A stretch of DNA of 64,000 bases. It comes from Melanocharis versteri (taxonomy: Eukaryota > Chordata > Aves > Passeriformes > Melanocharitidae). The translations under genes were made by a program, and so were the position numbers. Below, in pieces: positions 37,083 to 49,384 of this stretch. The DNA lies in the NCBI GenBank assembly GCA_013397845.1, contig VZTG01002324.1, positions 648,271-712,270 on the forward strand, written 5' to 3'. How positions within the stretch are numbered: the stretch's first letter is position 1; every line of letters starts with the position of its first letter. Under the pieces are notes generated by a model, which saw nothing but the letters and a program-made list of their open reading frames with translations, did no database searches and was not told where the DNA came from.

Positions 37083-39269
37083 AAATCCCGTCACCCTTGA
37101 TACTCTGGGCTCATTACAGCAAAATCAGTTCTAAAAGAAGAAAATGCAATTCTTTTCATCTTAATGAAAAGAAATTGGAGCCCTACCTGTAGCACAGGGG
37201 ACTCAGTTCAGGTTCCTAAGTACAGACATCTGTTGTGGGGATTATATTGGATAAACAAACTTAGGTATGGAAAAAGTTTAATTAAAATAAAGCTATCTTA
37301 GGTCTTCTAAACTCAGAAATAATGGACAGGAGCGGTTAGGTGGTGATAATCCTTTTAGGTGGCACTGAAGGTCTGGGTGCTTGAATGTTTTATCCTGATC
37401 TCATGTCTGCACTAAAAAAGAAAAGCTGAAAAATTAAGAAAATAACAAGTCACAAATACTAGGAAAAATTTTTATAGTGAAAAAAAAATATCAGTCTCTT
37501 TGGTGTTTTCAGCAAAAGCATGGGGCAAAACCTGATTATAGACTTCTATGTGAAAGACAAGAAAATACTGAATTTTGAAAGGTTCTTTTTTATTTTTTGG
37601 AAAAAGCTCTATCAAACACCTGAGCACCATGCAAACAGAAGTGTGATTGCCTCACACAGGGGCACTAGCTGAGGTGGTTTTAACCGAATGACTTCAGATT
37701 GGGTTGCTGGAGACTGTAATCATGTATTTGTGTATGTATATGTTTGTAAGCAGTGAAGATTAACTGTGAGACAAACGAAACTCAAGATCTGTTTCCTTGG
37801 GCAAAAGACCTGGGAGTAGGTGAAATGTAATACCTCTGGTACTGAAGAGTTCAAACTAACTTAGCTAGTGCTCCCTTCTACCTTTAATATCCATGAATCT
37901 ATGTTTTCTTATGCTTCAAGTGCATATTAATGCATCATTTACAACTAGAAGTGTTTTTATGTTTTAATGACACATTTGTCCTGAATACGTGGGGTGTGTG
38001 ACCATGTGTGTTACTGTGATATATTAAAACTGCTGCTGTAATATCAGGTCTCCCAGATGCAATATTGCAACCGGTATTTGCATAAGCACTTCAGCTATGG
38101 AACGTAGTACATTTCTTTCTCTCATCAGCACAGATTTGCAGAATCCACTTACATACAAGTCTGTAGAGAATAAAAGAGTACTTCAGGTTCCATAAAAGTT
38201 ACGCTTAATTACTATTTTGATGGCTGTGGTTTTCACCACAAATTTTATGTTTAAGTATTCAATGCATTTCTTTTAAATCTATCAGAGGAGAATTGTACCT
38301 AAAATGATGCAGTAATCAAACAGGGAGTTTTTTACTTTTCAGTTTTTCATTCTGAATGTAACTAGCTTATTATTAGCCTGTTAGCACTATTGCTTGTTAA
38401 TTACTGTTTGTTAATTGGCTTTAACTGGATTACTAGTAAACCTTCTAATAGTCCCATATAAAAGAGAATCTAAAAAGAACACTTTCCAGTTGCTTTAAAA
38501 ATCAAATCTAAAATGAACGGACTTTCTTATAGGTCTATGTAGAAATAGAAGCATACTGATAAGTAAATGTACTGGGCTAAATACCAAATAAGATTTTTAA
38601 TTAAAGAAAAGCCCACGTTTGCTTTCCTCACCCTAGGAAAAAATGTCAAAAGGTCTGACGTACAGAAAAAGACTGCCACTCACCCAGTGAAAATCATTTC
38701 TTTTGAAGTTGCTGTAGTTAAGGCTGTCTTAAACTTGGGTATCTAAAATTAAAAAAAAAAAAAAAGTAGCTACATTTTAAAATGTTTTCTATTATATAAA
38801 AAGTTTTTATTAGTGGAGTCTGATATGGACACACAATGTGATAAATATTAATAAGTGTAGAGGATAAGTATCTAAAAAGTTAGTAAATGCACAGTTTCTA
38901 AGCAACTCAAGCCATCATGTTCCTCCCCAGGTTTCCATTCTAGATCTGTGTTCCGCATTCCGTCTCCTCACCAGCACATTTTGACATTGACTGTTCTGCT
39001 GTGATATTTGAATTGAGTTTTTGCCTAGGAGCCATAAGTTCAGACACTATATACTCATTTTTAGTACAATCTGTGACCACAAAAGACACACAAGAAACTG
39101 TTTTTCATTTCCATTTTGACTATGCAGTACAATTACCACAGTTCAGTCACCTTGGACATTTCATGCCACATTTCTGTCTTACATTTTCCCTATTTCCTGA
39201 ATGCTTCTTATGATACCCTTCTTCATAAAATATTCTATGAAGCCTTTAAATGAAAGGTGAAATATGGAA
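37083..39269. other. non-coding, nothing recognised
   Basis: A+T-rich, with a 16-A run at 38750-38765. No exon or known transposon was recognised. Confidence 0.5.
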
Positions 39270-39590
39270 TTATTTAAATCAGGAGAAAGGCTAAAAAGCT
39301 GCAGGGTAAAGCTGTCACTCAGAGGGAGCTTGGCAAGCTGGAAAAACCTCATGAAGCTCAGTATAGGAAAGCACAGAGCCTTGCACTTGGGGCTCAGTAT
39401 TCCCACACACCTCTGCAGTCTGGTTGCTGATGAGCCATGGGGTTATTTAGAGAGGCTGGAATATGCATCAGAGACTTTGGCTGAGCCAGGCCCTGAGCAA
39501 CCTCATTCAGCTCTGGAGTGGAATCAGGGTTGAAGTTGCTCTGAGTCAGGTGCTGGATGAAACATCTCCAAAAGCTGCTCCTGAAAGAAA
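39270..39590 (+). mobile_element. CR1 LINE fragment, forward orientation, degenerate
   Basis: In sense orientation the order fits the 3' part of CR1. First comes aaaacctcatgaagctcagt and a match to the 'caaggccaagtgcagggtcctgcacctggg' block (gccttgcacttggggctcag at 39379-39398). After an internal deletion come aggccctgagcaacctcatt and gtgctggatgaaacatctcc, corresponding to the usual 'ggttggactagatgacctcc' near the 3' end. It stops before the terminal octamer repeats, in an A-rich run. Frames of 89, 99 and 69 codons over this block on both strands are by-products. The copy is old and internally deleted. Confidence 0.75.
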
Positions 39591-40841
39591 AAAAAAAATT
39601 CCATGTCTCTATCTCTGCACAGTTTCTTTCAGTATTGTACCTGTAGGAGCTACAGTGGCTCTCGGAAGCTGAACACACACAATGGAGTTGCACATTCTCC
39701 CTCTTCTGTTCCCCTCCAAAAAATATATGGTAATTTAGAGTGCAAAAGAAAGGTGTTGTCTCCTCATTTTATTGATTTTTCATCTCTTAAAAATACAACT
39801 GAAAATAATACCTTCTTTCTATGATTAGATCTGAAATGCCGCGAGACCACACAGCAGGTTGCTCTTTCTCAACTATAAATTTTATTGCTACTACTTCCCA
39901 AGTTCTCTACTGAACACGGACAGCTTGTGCAATACTTCAACCTGTCTGGCTTCTGACAGGTCTTCCTACAAAGCTCTGAGTTATCCAAGAACACTCTGTA
40001 GCTGTCATGACTATCACTCGACAGACCTTACTTCTACTGGAAAAATCCAGTGGGAATCGCAGAATAACATCAACATTAGCCAAAGTCCCTCTTTCTGTGG
40101 AAGAGCACACAAGCAGAATTTACTCTTGTGTCATAACTCTGAATTTGAGAAGAATGCTTCTCCCAATTTTGTATGGATGATCAAACCACTGCAATCGTTA
40201 GAATACATACATACATTTTTTCAGGAAAACACAGGTAAAGATCAGACGCTGTCTAAAAAAATAAAACATAGCAGAACCTTACGGCTAAGTATGTTGTTTA
40301 ATAGCTATAGATAATGACGTAAATTGAGCATATGGGGTTTTTAATCTACTGCTAATAGGAATAATAATATTGATGATGATGAAGACGAATAGTTTAATAC
40401 TATCTAGCTTTGCACTAGATATGCTCTATGACTTGGACACCACTATGGAAAATCCAGGTTACACAAGGAAATATTGAATTTGTGTCAAGAAAACTGCTTA
40501 CATAGTAATACACTTATTGACTTAATCAAAAAATGCAAAATGACTGTGCTTTATAACACTTAGAAGATCATTAGACTTTGTATCTCTCTTCTGACATATT
40601 AACCTTTCTACAACCATGGCAATATCTACTTGTCAGGGGTGGTTTTCTCTGGGTTTTTGTCTTTTAGTAAATATAAGGTTAAACAACGTAACTTTGAGTT
40701 TCAAAAAGCAGTTATATTGGGATTTTTGGATATGATTTTAAGACTATGAAAATGTAAATGTGTTCCAATATTTCTAAATTGCTGGAACCATAGAAATTAA
40801 ATGTACTTTTCTTCATGGCTTACCCATAGTTTTTTCCATCT
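39591..40841. other. non-coding; holds the longest ATG frame of the window
   Basis: A 151-codon plus-strand frame at 39859-40314 is the longest ATG-started frame here. Its translation has no recognisable domain, signal peptide or membrane segment. The surroundings are ordinary A+T-rich DNA, and the length is about what chance allows in 64 kb. I therefore do not call it a gene. Confidence 0.5.
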
Positions 40842-40900
40842 GTTTTTTGGTTTTGTTTTGTTTTGTTTTGTTGTGTTTTGTTTTGTTTTGTTTTGTTTTG
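40842..40900. repeat. (TTTTG)n microsatellite
   Basis: About ten TTTTG units with one interruption (ttgtg, near 40871-40875). Confidence 0.95.
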
Positions 40901-43031
40901 TGTGCTCCAACTTCCATTAGGTTAAAGATTTTACCATGCAGACTGCTTTTCTAGTGTTTCTGATGTCAAGTTTCTCCAGAGTCACATTAACAAATTACAG
41001 ATATGTGTAATATGCTTTCAAAATACATAAACCTGGCATTTCTTCAGAGAGTTTTCTTGCCAGTACATTGATTAGGAAAATGTTCCTTTATACCATCTAT
41101 TTAAATTACCAGTGTTTAATTAGGTATTATTGCTGAATTAAGGATTGATTTCTTATGTCAGGATATATTGGACCAGGCTCTCACCCATTGTAGCCAAGTT
41201 TTCTCATAATAAAAACAGAGTGAGGTGACCTTGGATCCTGGCGATGCTGCATGCCAGCTGATGCAATGGTTAAAGGCCAGAGAAATACAAAAGTTATTCC
41301 AATTCATTTTCGTTGCCAACAGCAGATTGAGATTGTGCAGGTGGACCTATCAGCTTTGCAGAGAAAGGCTTTTTCTTTTTTTGGAGTTATTATGAAACTT
41401 CTATGTCCTCAAACTTCTTCCAAAAAAATACTTTTGCTGCAGAGCTATTGAGCTGGAAGTGTCTTTGTTTTGGGGGAGATTAAGCACTGCTGGTGTAATC
41501 CACTATTGCATCCACTGACTTCTGCACGAAAAGTGTGGTCCCTATTTTGAATAGTCACCTCTCTACTGAATTAATTACATTTCTAGCAAATGTTTGGACA
41601 CATACCATTTGTTTGTTTGGAATGAAAACTGAATTGATCTCTAGGCAAGATAATCCATATTTCTAGGGGGATGAAATAACAAAATCTGCACGACAAATAT
41701 TTCTGAAAACTATTAAAAATATGCAGTGAAGAAATAGACATATTAGAAAGTTCAGCAATCTTCTGGTTCTCATGTTCAAATTACAATTTATAGGAGAAAC
41801 TGTCTACAGCAGAGTGAAATCTACAGAATGAAGACAAAAGGTGTCAGTTTCTAAAACATGCCAAAGAACATGCAATGAGATCATATTCTCCTGAGCTTCC
41901 AAATTCACAGGGTTAGATTTTACTGTCATTAACTTGAGCAATTATTGAAGGAATTTCTACCGTGCAGCAGAACATAGACCTAAACTCTCAGTTCGTAGTC
42001 ATCCATTTAACATTTCTGCTTTCATCAAATTTGTGGTTTAGACATGATTAAGAAATAAAGCTACAAAAACAACAGAAAATAGCCTGCTATTGTAAGATTT
42101 CTTGCCAAGAGGAAATAAAATACTTCAAAATAGCACTCAAAGACATGCAGATGTTTAAGTCTGTGCTTTGGACTCCTGTGAATTTAAGAAGGATAGACGC
42201 TTGAGTAAAAAAAAAATATATATAAAAAAAGAAAATAAAATTATAATAATAAAATGAATTTGTGCATATTTATCCAAGATGATCGATATGCATGTAAAGA
42301 ATGCACCATTGAATGACTTTCTGTCTCAGCACCATCAGAAAAAAAGAGCCTTCCATTTCCTGTTAAGAAAATAAAATTAATTCCACCCGATACTGACCTT
42401 TCACTGGTTTAACTTTCCCAGAACCCTTCGGTATAATTATTTTAAGAAGGTGATAAGTAATGGCAGTATCTAATACAATGATGTCTATAACGCATCATCT
42501 CCTATACCAACAAAACGATAATCGTTACAAAGGACTTGCCTGTGGTGTTCTCTATTCCCATGGCGGAGGGTAATGACTGGAGAAATTCAATATTGGGTCT
42601 AAGTTGCTGCTTCTTCAGAAAGAAAAGGGATGAACATCTTGGAGAACTGAAAGAGCTGAATAATCAATGGCTCTTCTCTTACAATGCAAGTGGTGAATGG
42701 AAAATAATAAAACAATAGATGTGTCTGATGTTTGAATTCAGGATCCATCATTTCACAGGTCCACAGTCATTATTTGATCTACATAATTATGCTGAACACT
42801 TGAATTAAACTAAGAATAATTAAATAAGAAAATGAGCTGAACCTCCTTTCAAAAGAAGACTTGCCTACAATTAGAAAATATTTGTATTGTATACCTTAAT
42901 GTATACCTTAAGTTTGTATGACAATGGAAAAGCGATTAAATCAAAATATAGGAAGTAATATATGCATCTATTATTTTCAGATGTTACATCAGAGAATATA
43001 GAAATAGTGAAAAAGTGGCACATGATCCCCC
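40901..43031. other. non-coding, nothing recognised
   Basis: A+T-rich with an A/T-only stretch near 42208-42255. Frames at 41251-41451 and 42536-42718 (66 and 60 codons) have no recognisable domain. Confidence 0.5.
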
Positions 43032-43094
43032 AACAAAAAACAAAAAACAGAAAACAAAAAACAAAAAAACTCCCAAACAAACAACAACAAAAAA
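43032..43094. repeat. A-rich (CAAAAAA)n-like low-complexity tract
   Basis: Repeated caaaaaa and cagaaaa units, then caaacaa units, then a short A run. Confidence 0.92.
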
Positions 43095-44878
43095 TTACTT
43101 TTTTATTTTTTAAGGAATCAGTTTCCCTGTCCAGTTCATTGCTAAGCTGTGGATACAGTGGTACCAGCACAGCACCAAGGGGGGCAGAGGGCAGTGGCTG
43201 GAGATAAGGAAATTTAAGCCAGTATTGCCTTCAAAGAAATTCACGTGGCACCCTTCTCCAGGGGGAGAATTCAGTCCTTGTGAAGAGTCCGTGCTCCTCA
43301 TCTAAATGAGGCAGCAGCTCAAAACCTGCCGTGCGTGGGCTGCACCGTGACCCCTATGCCTGCGAAAGCACTCTGGCTGTGACCACTCTCACCCCTAATC
43401 TGATCCCTGAAAACCAAGCCTTAGAAGATGTATAAAGTACTTACTCACATCTGAACATGCTTTAAAGCTATCCCTTGGAGCAGATGGAGTTTATTTTGTA
43501 ATCTCTGTATAGCAGCTGAGTGACAAAAAATGTACTGCAGTGCAGTCCAGAGTCAGTGTTTCCCTTCAAATTATTTGAAATATTATAAAAATTACTTGGT
43601 CTAATTGAGGCACCCTTTCCAGTCCAAAGGGAAAGGTTAAGTTATTGTCAATGATGTTTGATTAAATATTTGCTGATTTATTTTTCATTAATGGATGTAT
43701 TTGTTAGTCCCTGAGACAGCCTCAAGAACTCAGCACTAGAAAATCTTTGACCATCTTTTTACAGATTTATAAATGTTTTAGTGATCTAATCAAAGTAAAG
43801 GAACAATGGAATATGATTTAAGTAAGAATTATAAAATGAGCTAGTGAACAGCTAGTCTATCTTTGCACAATCTATTTTTGAATAATTTTGAATAAGAATG
43901 AATTCCTTAATTTCAGTCTGTTTGGAAATTATTTAGGAACAGAATTGGAACAGACATTCTTGAATATGTTAGTTTTTGTAAGTTGTTTCCTCAGTTCTAA
44001 TAAATGTTAAAAATTAATTTTTTTAAAAAATATATCCCCATTTCAGTCTGATGATATATACCCATTTCTCACAGAGAAGAATGTAACACAATCTGGAAGC
44101 TCATTCTTTTATCTTGTTTTTCCAGAAATTGGGACAACTGAAAGTAGACAGAGAGGGGGAAAGAGGCTCTGTACTGTTCTGCACTAAGAACATAATATCA
44201 TAATATTATATAAATTCTATATCTATGTGTCATAATAAAAGCTCTATAGTATCATTCCATAATGACTTTACTTTTTAAAATTTAACATGTACTTAAAAAG
44301 ATGAACAGAAGACTTGATGGTGTACTTCAGTTACCGCTTACTTATTTCCGCATAATATATGCTTTAGCTGGTTTTACTTGCACTTTAGCTTTTTATGGCA
44401 ATTGCCTACTTATCCTGTTCTCATCAACTAATCGGGAGTAATTATTACATTTCTAATTGACCAACAATAACTACCGTATCTTCTTTTGCTAATTAAAGGC
44501 TTGTTTAGGAGAATATTTAATTTGCTGTAGTAACTTTTTCTTCTAGGCCAGCAAGTCAAAGTATTTATTATAATATTATTTTTTATTTTTATTCTGCTTG
44601 TATGAGACGGTGCATGCAAAGCTCTCTAAGAAGATTATGTATAACACCTTATATCTGCCATAAAAGGGCTCAGCTGAAGCTTATGTTATTGTTAAATGTC
44701 TTGTAAAAGGAATCTGTGGCAAAGTTTCAGTTATGATACGGGAAGCATTCTAGCACAGGAAGAACCCAAGAAAATAAAATTATTTTTCCCACAGATAATT
44801 TTTTGGGGATCTTATTTTCAGCTAGCTCCCAGCTTACGCAGTCTTTAATGAGATCCCAAAGATAACATCGTGTTGGTG
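43095..44878. other. non-coding; G+C-richer at its start
   Basis: The first part (about 43130-43400) is moderately G+C-richer, with several CpG, and is open on both strands for 60-80 codons. No family is recognised. The remainder is plainly A+T-rich. Confidence 0.45.
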
Positions 44879-44930
44879 AAGTCATGGCTCTTTGTTCATA
44901 AGTCATGGCTCTTTGTTCATGGCTCTTTGG
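44879..44930. repeat. perfect 21-bp tandem duplication plus partial third unit
   Basis: The 21-bp unit whose core is gtcatggctctttgttcat occurs at 44879-44899 and 44900-44920 without a mismatch. A partial unit, ggctctttgg, follows. The lack of differences suggests a recent event, such as replication slippage. Confidence 0.93.
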
Positions 44931-44949
44931 TGCAAAGGTGACAGCCATC

Positions 44950-45225
44950 AGGCAGACCTGTTCTCAGGCCTCTAAAAGTAGGTGGTTTGAGTCATCTTGG
45001 AAGCTGGACTGAAGCAGAGGAGGGAACAAGGAGACCCCCGTGGCTGCTCTTCCACCACACAAGCTCTGCAAGAGCGCTGGTGCTGCTGCCGTGCACAGGG
45101 GAGGTAGAGGAATCTCTGGGGAGATGCTCTGAAGGTGCTCATGCAGGGAAGCCTTCACACCTACATCAAAGCAGTGTCTGGAAACCCAGGTGGCAGCCTC
45201 GGGTATACAACCAGAAAATTACATG
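44950..45225. other. G+C-richer patch of unknown nature
   Basis: Visibly G+C-richer than its flanks and open on both strands (minus 44964-45158, plus 44987-45226). Translations show no recognisable domain. It could be an unrecognised repeat, a conserved element or chance. Confidence 0.3.
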
Positions 45226-47954
45226 ATTTCACATCCAGTTCCTACTGTTACCACAGACACAACACTGATTTGGAGTTGCCTAGTCCTCAGATTTATCAAA
45301 TCTGTGTGTAGGGATGAGCAAATTTTGTTTAACCTCATCTTAGTGTAATTTGGTTCCATGAGCTACACCGCAACTCACAAGTTAAAGGCTTGTGTAAAAC
45401 CCAAGGAACCACATGGTGCTGACTCAGAAACTGAGGACTGCATAGTTTCTTTGTTCAAGTGTTAAAGGTCCACAGTTTCTTCGGTTAGAGTTCCTCAAAA
45501 AGTGCACTCTCACGTCATTCCCCAATGCAGTTGAATTTATGTACACTCATGAAGCAAGAAAATGTATGCAAGCTCAGCCTGTTGACAAAAAAGAAGTCAA
45601 CAGGCATTTGGGACTCCACAAAGCATCATTCGAGAGTTAAAGAACTACAAAATAAAGTTCTTCATATTTTCTTTCTAATCAATTATTGTTAATAAGTTTA
45701 AAAAAAAAAGTTAAAATAGGAAACATTCACCATAGTCTTACAATATCTGAAGGGGAAAAAATCTTTTTTAATACATCCAAGGACTTTTTTTTTTCCAGGG
45801 AAGATTATCTTTACATGAAGAAGACAAGGACATTTTATTCTTACAGAAATCTCTACAAATAAGTGTATTACAATAGAAAATAGGGCCAAAGAAATATGCT
45901 TGGCATTAGGTTGAAAAGATTTAAGTGGTGTGGTATGTAGCATAATAAATAAAATCTTTTTCTACTGAAAAAAATTGAGCTGTTCTGCCTGACCTTGGTC
46001 AAATTAGAGTGGTTTTCATTTGTAATAAACTACTGATGTTGTCTCTGAGAGGCCACACCTTCCATAACCAGTGACCTTCACTCCCCTTCCAGCAGCATGA
46101 GAAGACAGGGGTCTTTTTGAATGTAGGAATGCTTTTTTCCTTCTATTCTGAAAATTAATCTGTATGTTATTTAAAAGAGAGTTCCATTTTTGAATCAAAA
46201 CTAAAGCAGAACCATTTTACCTCCCGTGTGATGCTTCTGTAGTTCTGGTTCTGGAACTGCCCAGGTTATTTTTGTCTTGCTATGTCAGTTTTGCCACATG
46301 AGGGCAGCTGTTTATTTCCGGTAGTAGGTGATCCTTGGACTCTCTCCAAGCTGCAGTAGTTGAATCTGACCATGTGCTTACAGGAGAGGGGACTGTCGTG
46401 TTGTGTTTTGTGTGTGTCCTTGGTCTTGAACATTCACTACCAGCTCTGATCAACTCGGCCTGTTCTTATCTGTAAAGGCAGAAGAGCTCGAAGTCTATTT
46501 ATGAAGGAAGACTTAAAAGGAAAATAAATCCACGATCCTTCTAGCAGTTAGAGTGGAATTAATTGGAATAATTAATAAATGCTAAATATCATATTGAATT
46601 GGAAACAACTGGTTTGAATATGAAGAAGCTTAAAAATATATATATAAGAAATTTTCTATGATTGGGAGAGAGAGCTTTAAAATGCTTTTTGGCCTAAGAC
46701 ACAATTATTTCATACTAAGTTATATATAATAATAATTGTAACCTACAATTATTTCATAATATTTCAAACTACAAAAATTAACATGAGAGATGGAGAATTA
46801 AACATGAGCTAAAGGGGTAGCAAATCCTCATAAATAAAGCAAAGGTTCCCAATGCAGTGGTTTATAAGAACAAAGTAGACTCAATTCTCCCTATTTGGAC
46901 CTATTTCTTAACTTATTCAAGGAAAACCAAACCCATTGAGGAGCTGCAGCTCAAACAGTCTTTCTAGAATATCTGTTTCTGAAGTTTCTCATTGGAAGTA
47001 GAACATGTTTCTAGCACCCCCAAGCTGATTTCAGATATTGCAGAATCTGCTTGTGAATTCAACACCAAATTAAAGGTGACTGAGCTGAATCTAAGTCACA
47101 GGCTTTATTCAAATTAATTGATTTTTTAAAAGAAGTAGTCAGACTGGGTTAACTGGGTTTATTAATTAAGAGTGACTCAAGCATCTGTAGTATTTACACA
47201 CTGCTAATACTTAGGTTTCATAAATGTGTAACGTGTGAGCTAAATCTACAAAATAGTCCCCTACCACTCAGCTGATTAATATCTTATTCAATGTAAGTTT
47301 TCATGTTAATAAATGTAAGTTTAAGCAAGCAATGCAGCTGAATAAAAACAATACTTAAAGTTATAATATGAATAAATAATAATATAATTACAATGTAATC
47401 TGAATAAAAACAGATTTCCCTATTTTTTTCAGTGGAGAGTGGCTGACTTGAACACAAAGCTGGAAAAAAACTGTGTAAATAGGTAACTTCAAAAGAGTAT
47501 TCATAAAAATTTGGACTCAAAATATCCAGAAGAACTTGTTTTCATGCTCGGAATATCAGTACATTTGAAGCTACACAAGATGCAGAGGGAGAATTGTAAA
47601 GCTGAAAGGAAAAATTGCTGTGATAGGCGAAAAGCAGCTATTTCTCATTTTATATTGAAATTCAAACCATTTGGGGCCTGAGTCCTTAGGCAATTTTCTA
47701 CATAGGAATTCATTTAATGATGTTATTATTTTCCCCTCAAATTGATGAAATGGAAGACATTATACTTTTAAATACTCCTTTCATATGTGGAAAAGATCAG
47801 AGAACATTGAACTCCTCCAGATCTGATTTTCTGCTAGAGCAGAGCAAGATTTCTGGCCAGCTGTATGCAGTATGAAGCATAACCATCCATTCACAGAGTA
47901 TAACAGTAATGTTAACATTCCCTCTTCGCTATAGGCAGCTAGAATGCTTTAGTA
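45226..47954. other. non-coding, one short perfect hairpin
   Basis: A+T-rich. A 10-bp perfect inverted repeat with a 9-base A-rich loop lies at 45577-45605. No exon or known transposon is recognised. Confidence 0.5.
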
Positions 47955-48268
47955 TCAGAGAATCATAAAATGTGGGATGTTGGAAGGGACCCATCAGGAT
48001 CATCGAGTCCAACTCCTGGCCCTGCACAAGACACCCCAGGAGTCACACCCTGTGCCTGAGGGCCCTGTTGAAATGTTTCTTGAACTCTGTCAGACTTGGT
48101 GCTGTGACCTCTTCCCAGGGGAGCCTGTTCCAATGCCCAGCCACTCTCTGGATGAAGAAACTTTTCCAAGTTTCCACATACAACCTAAACCTCCCCTGAC
48201 TCATCTTCATGCGATTTCCTTGAGTGGTAACTGCGCTGAGGTCTCCCCTCATTCTCCTCCAGGCTGAA

Positions 48269-48391
48269 GCTCGATCGGTTCATGGTCGCTGTGGCCAAGA
48301 CGGCCGCCCAGAACTGTGCTCATGAGATCCACTCTATTGACAAGCAGCAGCTCAAGAAGAGCATCTTCCTGAGTAGTCTATCTTAGGACCG
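48269..48391 (+). other. non-CR1 segment inside the CR1 copy, coding-like
   Basis: CR1 similarity breaks off at aggctgaa (48268) and resumes at the endonuclease end (about 48392). The segment between is G+C-rich with several CpG. On the plus strand it is open from the CR1 part through RFMVAVAKTAAQNCAHEIHS and on to a stop at 48384-48386, about 38 codons. Third positions are mostly G or C, unlike the surroundings. I cannot name the source. It may be a captured piece of a gene or retrogene, a piece of another mobile element, or a CR1 region I do not know. Confidence 0.4.
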
Positions 48392-48900
48392 GTCATCCAG
48401 GTTTTGTAGGAGTCTTGAGCCTGGGTGATGCTCCCAGAGAATTTCTGGCAAGCTGAAGCCCCCCATCAGGACAAGGGCAGTTGACGTGGAATTGTCTCTT
48501 AGTTCCTCAAAGAATAATTCATCAGCATCAGCATCCTGGCTGGGATGTCTGTAGTAGACACCCACATCCGCATTTTTTGTTTGTCCCTTGATTCTTATCC
48601 AGAGGCTCTTAACTGTGCCATTGCCAGCTGTGAGCTCCATACACTCTATTCCTTCCGTTGCATACAATGCCAACCCCGGCCCCTTTTGGCCTGCCTATCC
48701 CTCCTAAAGAACCTGTAACCATCCAGCAGGGCACTCCAGTCACAGGACTCTTCCCACCAAGTTTTACCTATGCCAGTGATGTCAAATCTCTGGTACTGGC
48801 CAAAGTCTGGAGCTCATCTTCTGTGTTCCTCATGCTGCTGTTAGTGTAGAAACATTTGAGGTATAGTACTTCGTAGCCAACACCTTGTGAAGCAGATTGA
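48383..48900 (-). pseudogene. CR1 ORF2 endonuclease remnant
   Basis: Reading leftwards on the minus strand, a first frame carries LKCFYTNSSSMRNTEDELQ, the usual start of the CR1 apurinic-type endonuclease domain. After frame changes, an open frame at 48383-48673 follows with GNGTVKSLWIRIKGQTKNAD, then VGVYYRHPSQDADADELFFE, then ALVLMGGFSLPEI. In active members the last block contains GDFN, whose Asp and Asn belong to the catalytic site. Here it is GGFS, so the site is lost as well as the frame. At least one in-frame stop lies in the first part. The remnant ends at NLDDRS, where CR1 similarity stops. It is a dead fragment of a LINE protein, not a host gene. Confidence 0.82.
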
Positions 48901-48995
48901 GGGGTCCCATTAGTGCTCATTTCCTCAGGTTTTGGCACACCATCCCATCGCTCATCACCGGCAGGCCAGTAAAACCATCCATTACCTAGGGGTCA

Positions 48996-49384
48996 CTGAA
49001 ATAAAAAAAACAAAACAAAAACATATACATTTAACTGAAAAACATGTAAGTGTAGTACATTGAACAGAGTCTTCATTGTTTAAAAACATAATACTGACAT
49101 GAACTTAAACCAAATTTTCAGAAGCAATCTGCCAAAACAAGCTAAGCATATCCCTCTAGGCTAGTTTATACCACACTTATTTCAGAGTTTCCCCAAACCA
49201 AGTGCAATGAAAATCAAAGTACTCTGCATTTCTCAACCAGTTTTGTACTGACATAAATTGAAAAGGAAGCTACTGTGGTGTGGTCTGTGAACCAGTGTGG
49301 GTTTGGCTGCTTAGTTACACATGTCCCCGGAAGACTGTAGGAGTGAAGGCACTTTATTCCTTAAATACTTTATTCCTACCCTCT
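48996..49384. other. non-coding between two CR1 remnants
   Basis: Starts with an A-rich stretch (48998-49020) and then ordinary A+T-rich sequence. No repeat family is recognised. Confidence 0.5.

Larger units (their letters stand above)
47955..48995 (-). mobile_element. CR1 LINE, reverse orientation, internally rearranged
   Basis: Two CR1 parts lie in the same reverse orientation. The left part (47955-48268) reads on the + strand as the reverse complement of an avian CR1 3' region: agaatcataaaatgtgggat, gttggaagggaccc, then cgagtccaactcctggccct and ggggagcctgttccaatgcc. The right part (about 48392-48995) encodes the N-terminal part of the ORF2 endonuclease on the minus strand. The whole reverse transcriptase region that should lie between them is missing. 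In its place are about 120 bp that I do not recognise as CR1 (48269-48391). The right end runs into an A-rich stretch at 48996-49018. Confidence 0.85.

Noticed and set aside
39264..39693. Frames of 89, 99 and 69 codons
   Set aside because: Explained by the underlying CR1 fragment and its flank.
39859..40314. 151-codon plus-strand frame, the longest ATG-started frame in the window
   Set aside because: No recognisable domain, signal peptide or membrane segment, ordinary base composition, and a length that chance can give in six frames of 64 kb.
46293..46310. CTCF-like word gccacatgagggcagctg
   Set aside because: It differs from the binding core at positions that are usually strongly kept, and such partial matches are frequent by chance.
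47963..48267. Several 68-96-codon frames on both strands
   Set aside because: They lie in the CR1 3' region, which is non-coding in the element.
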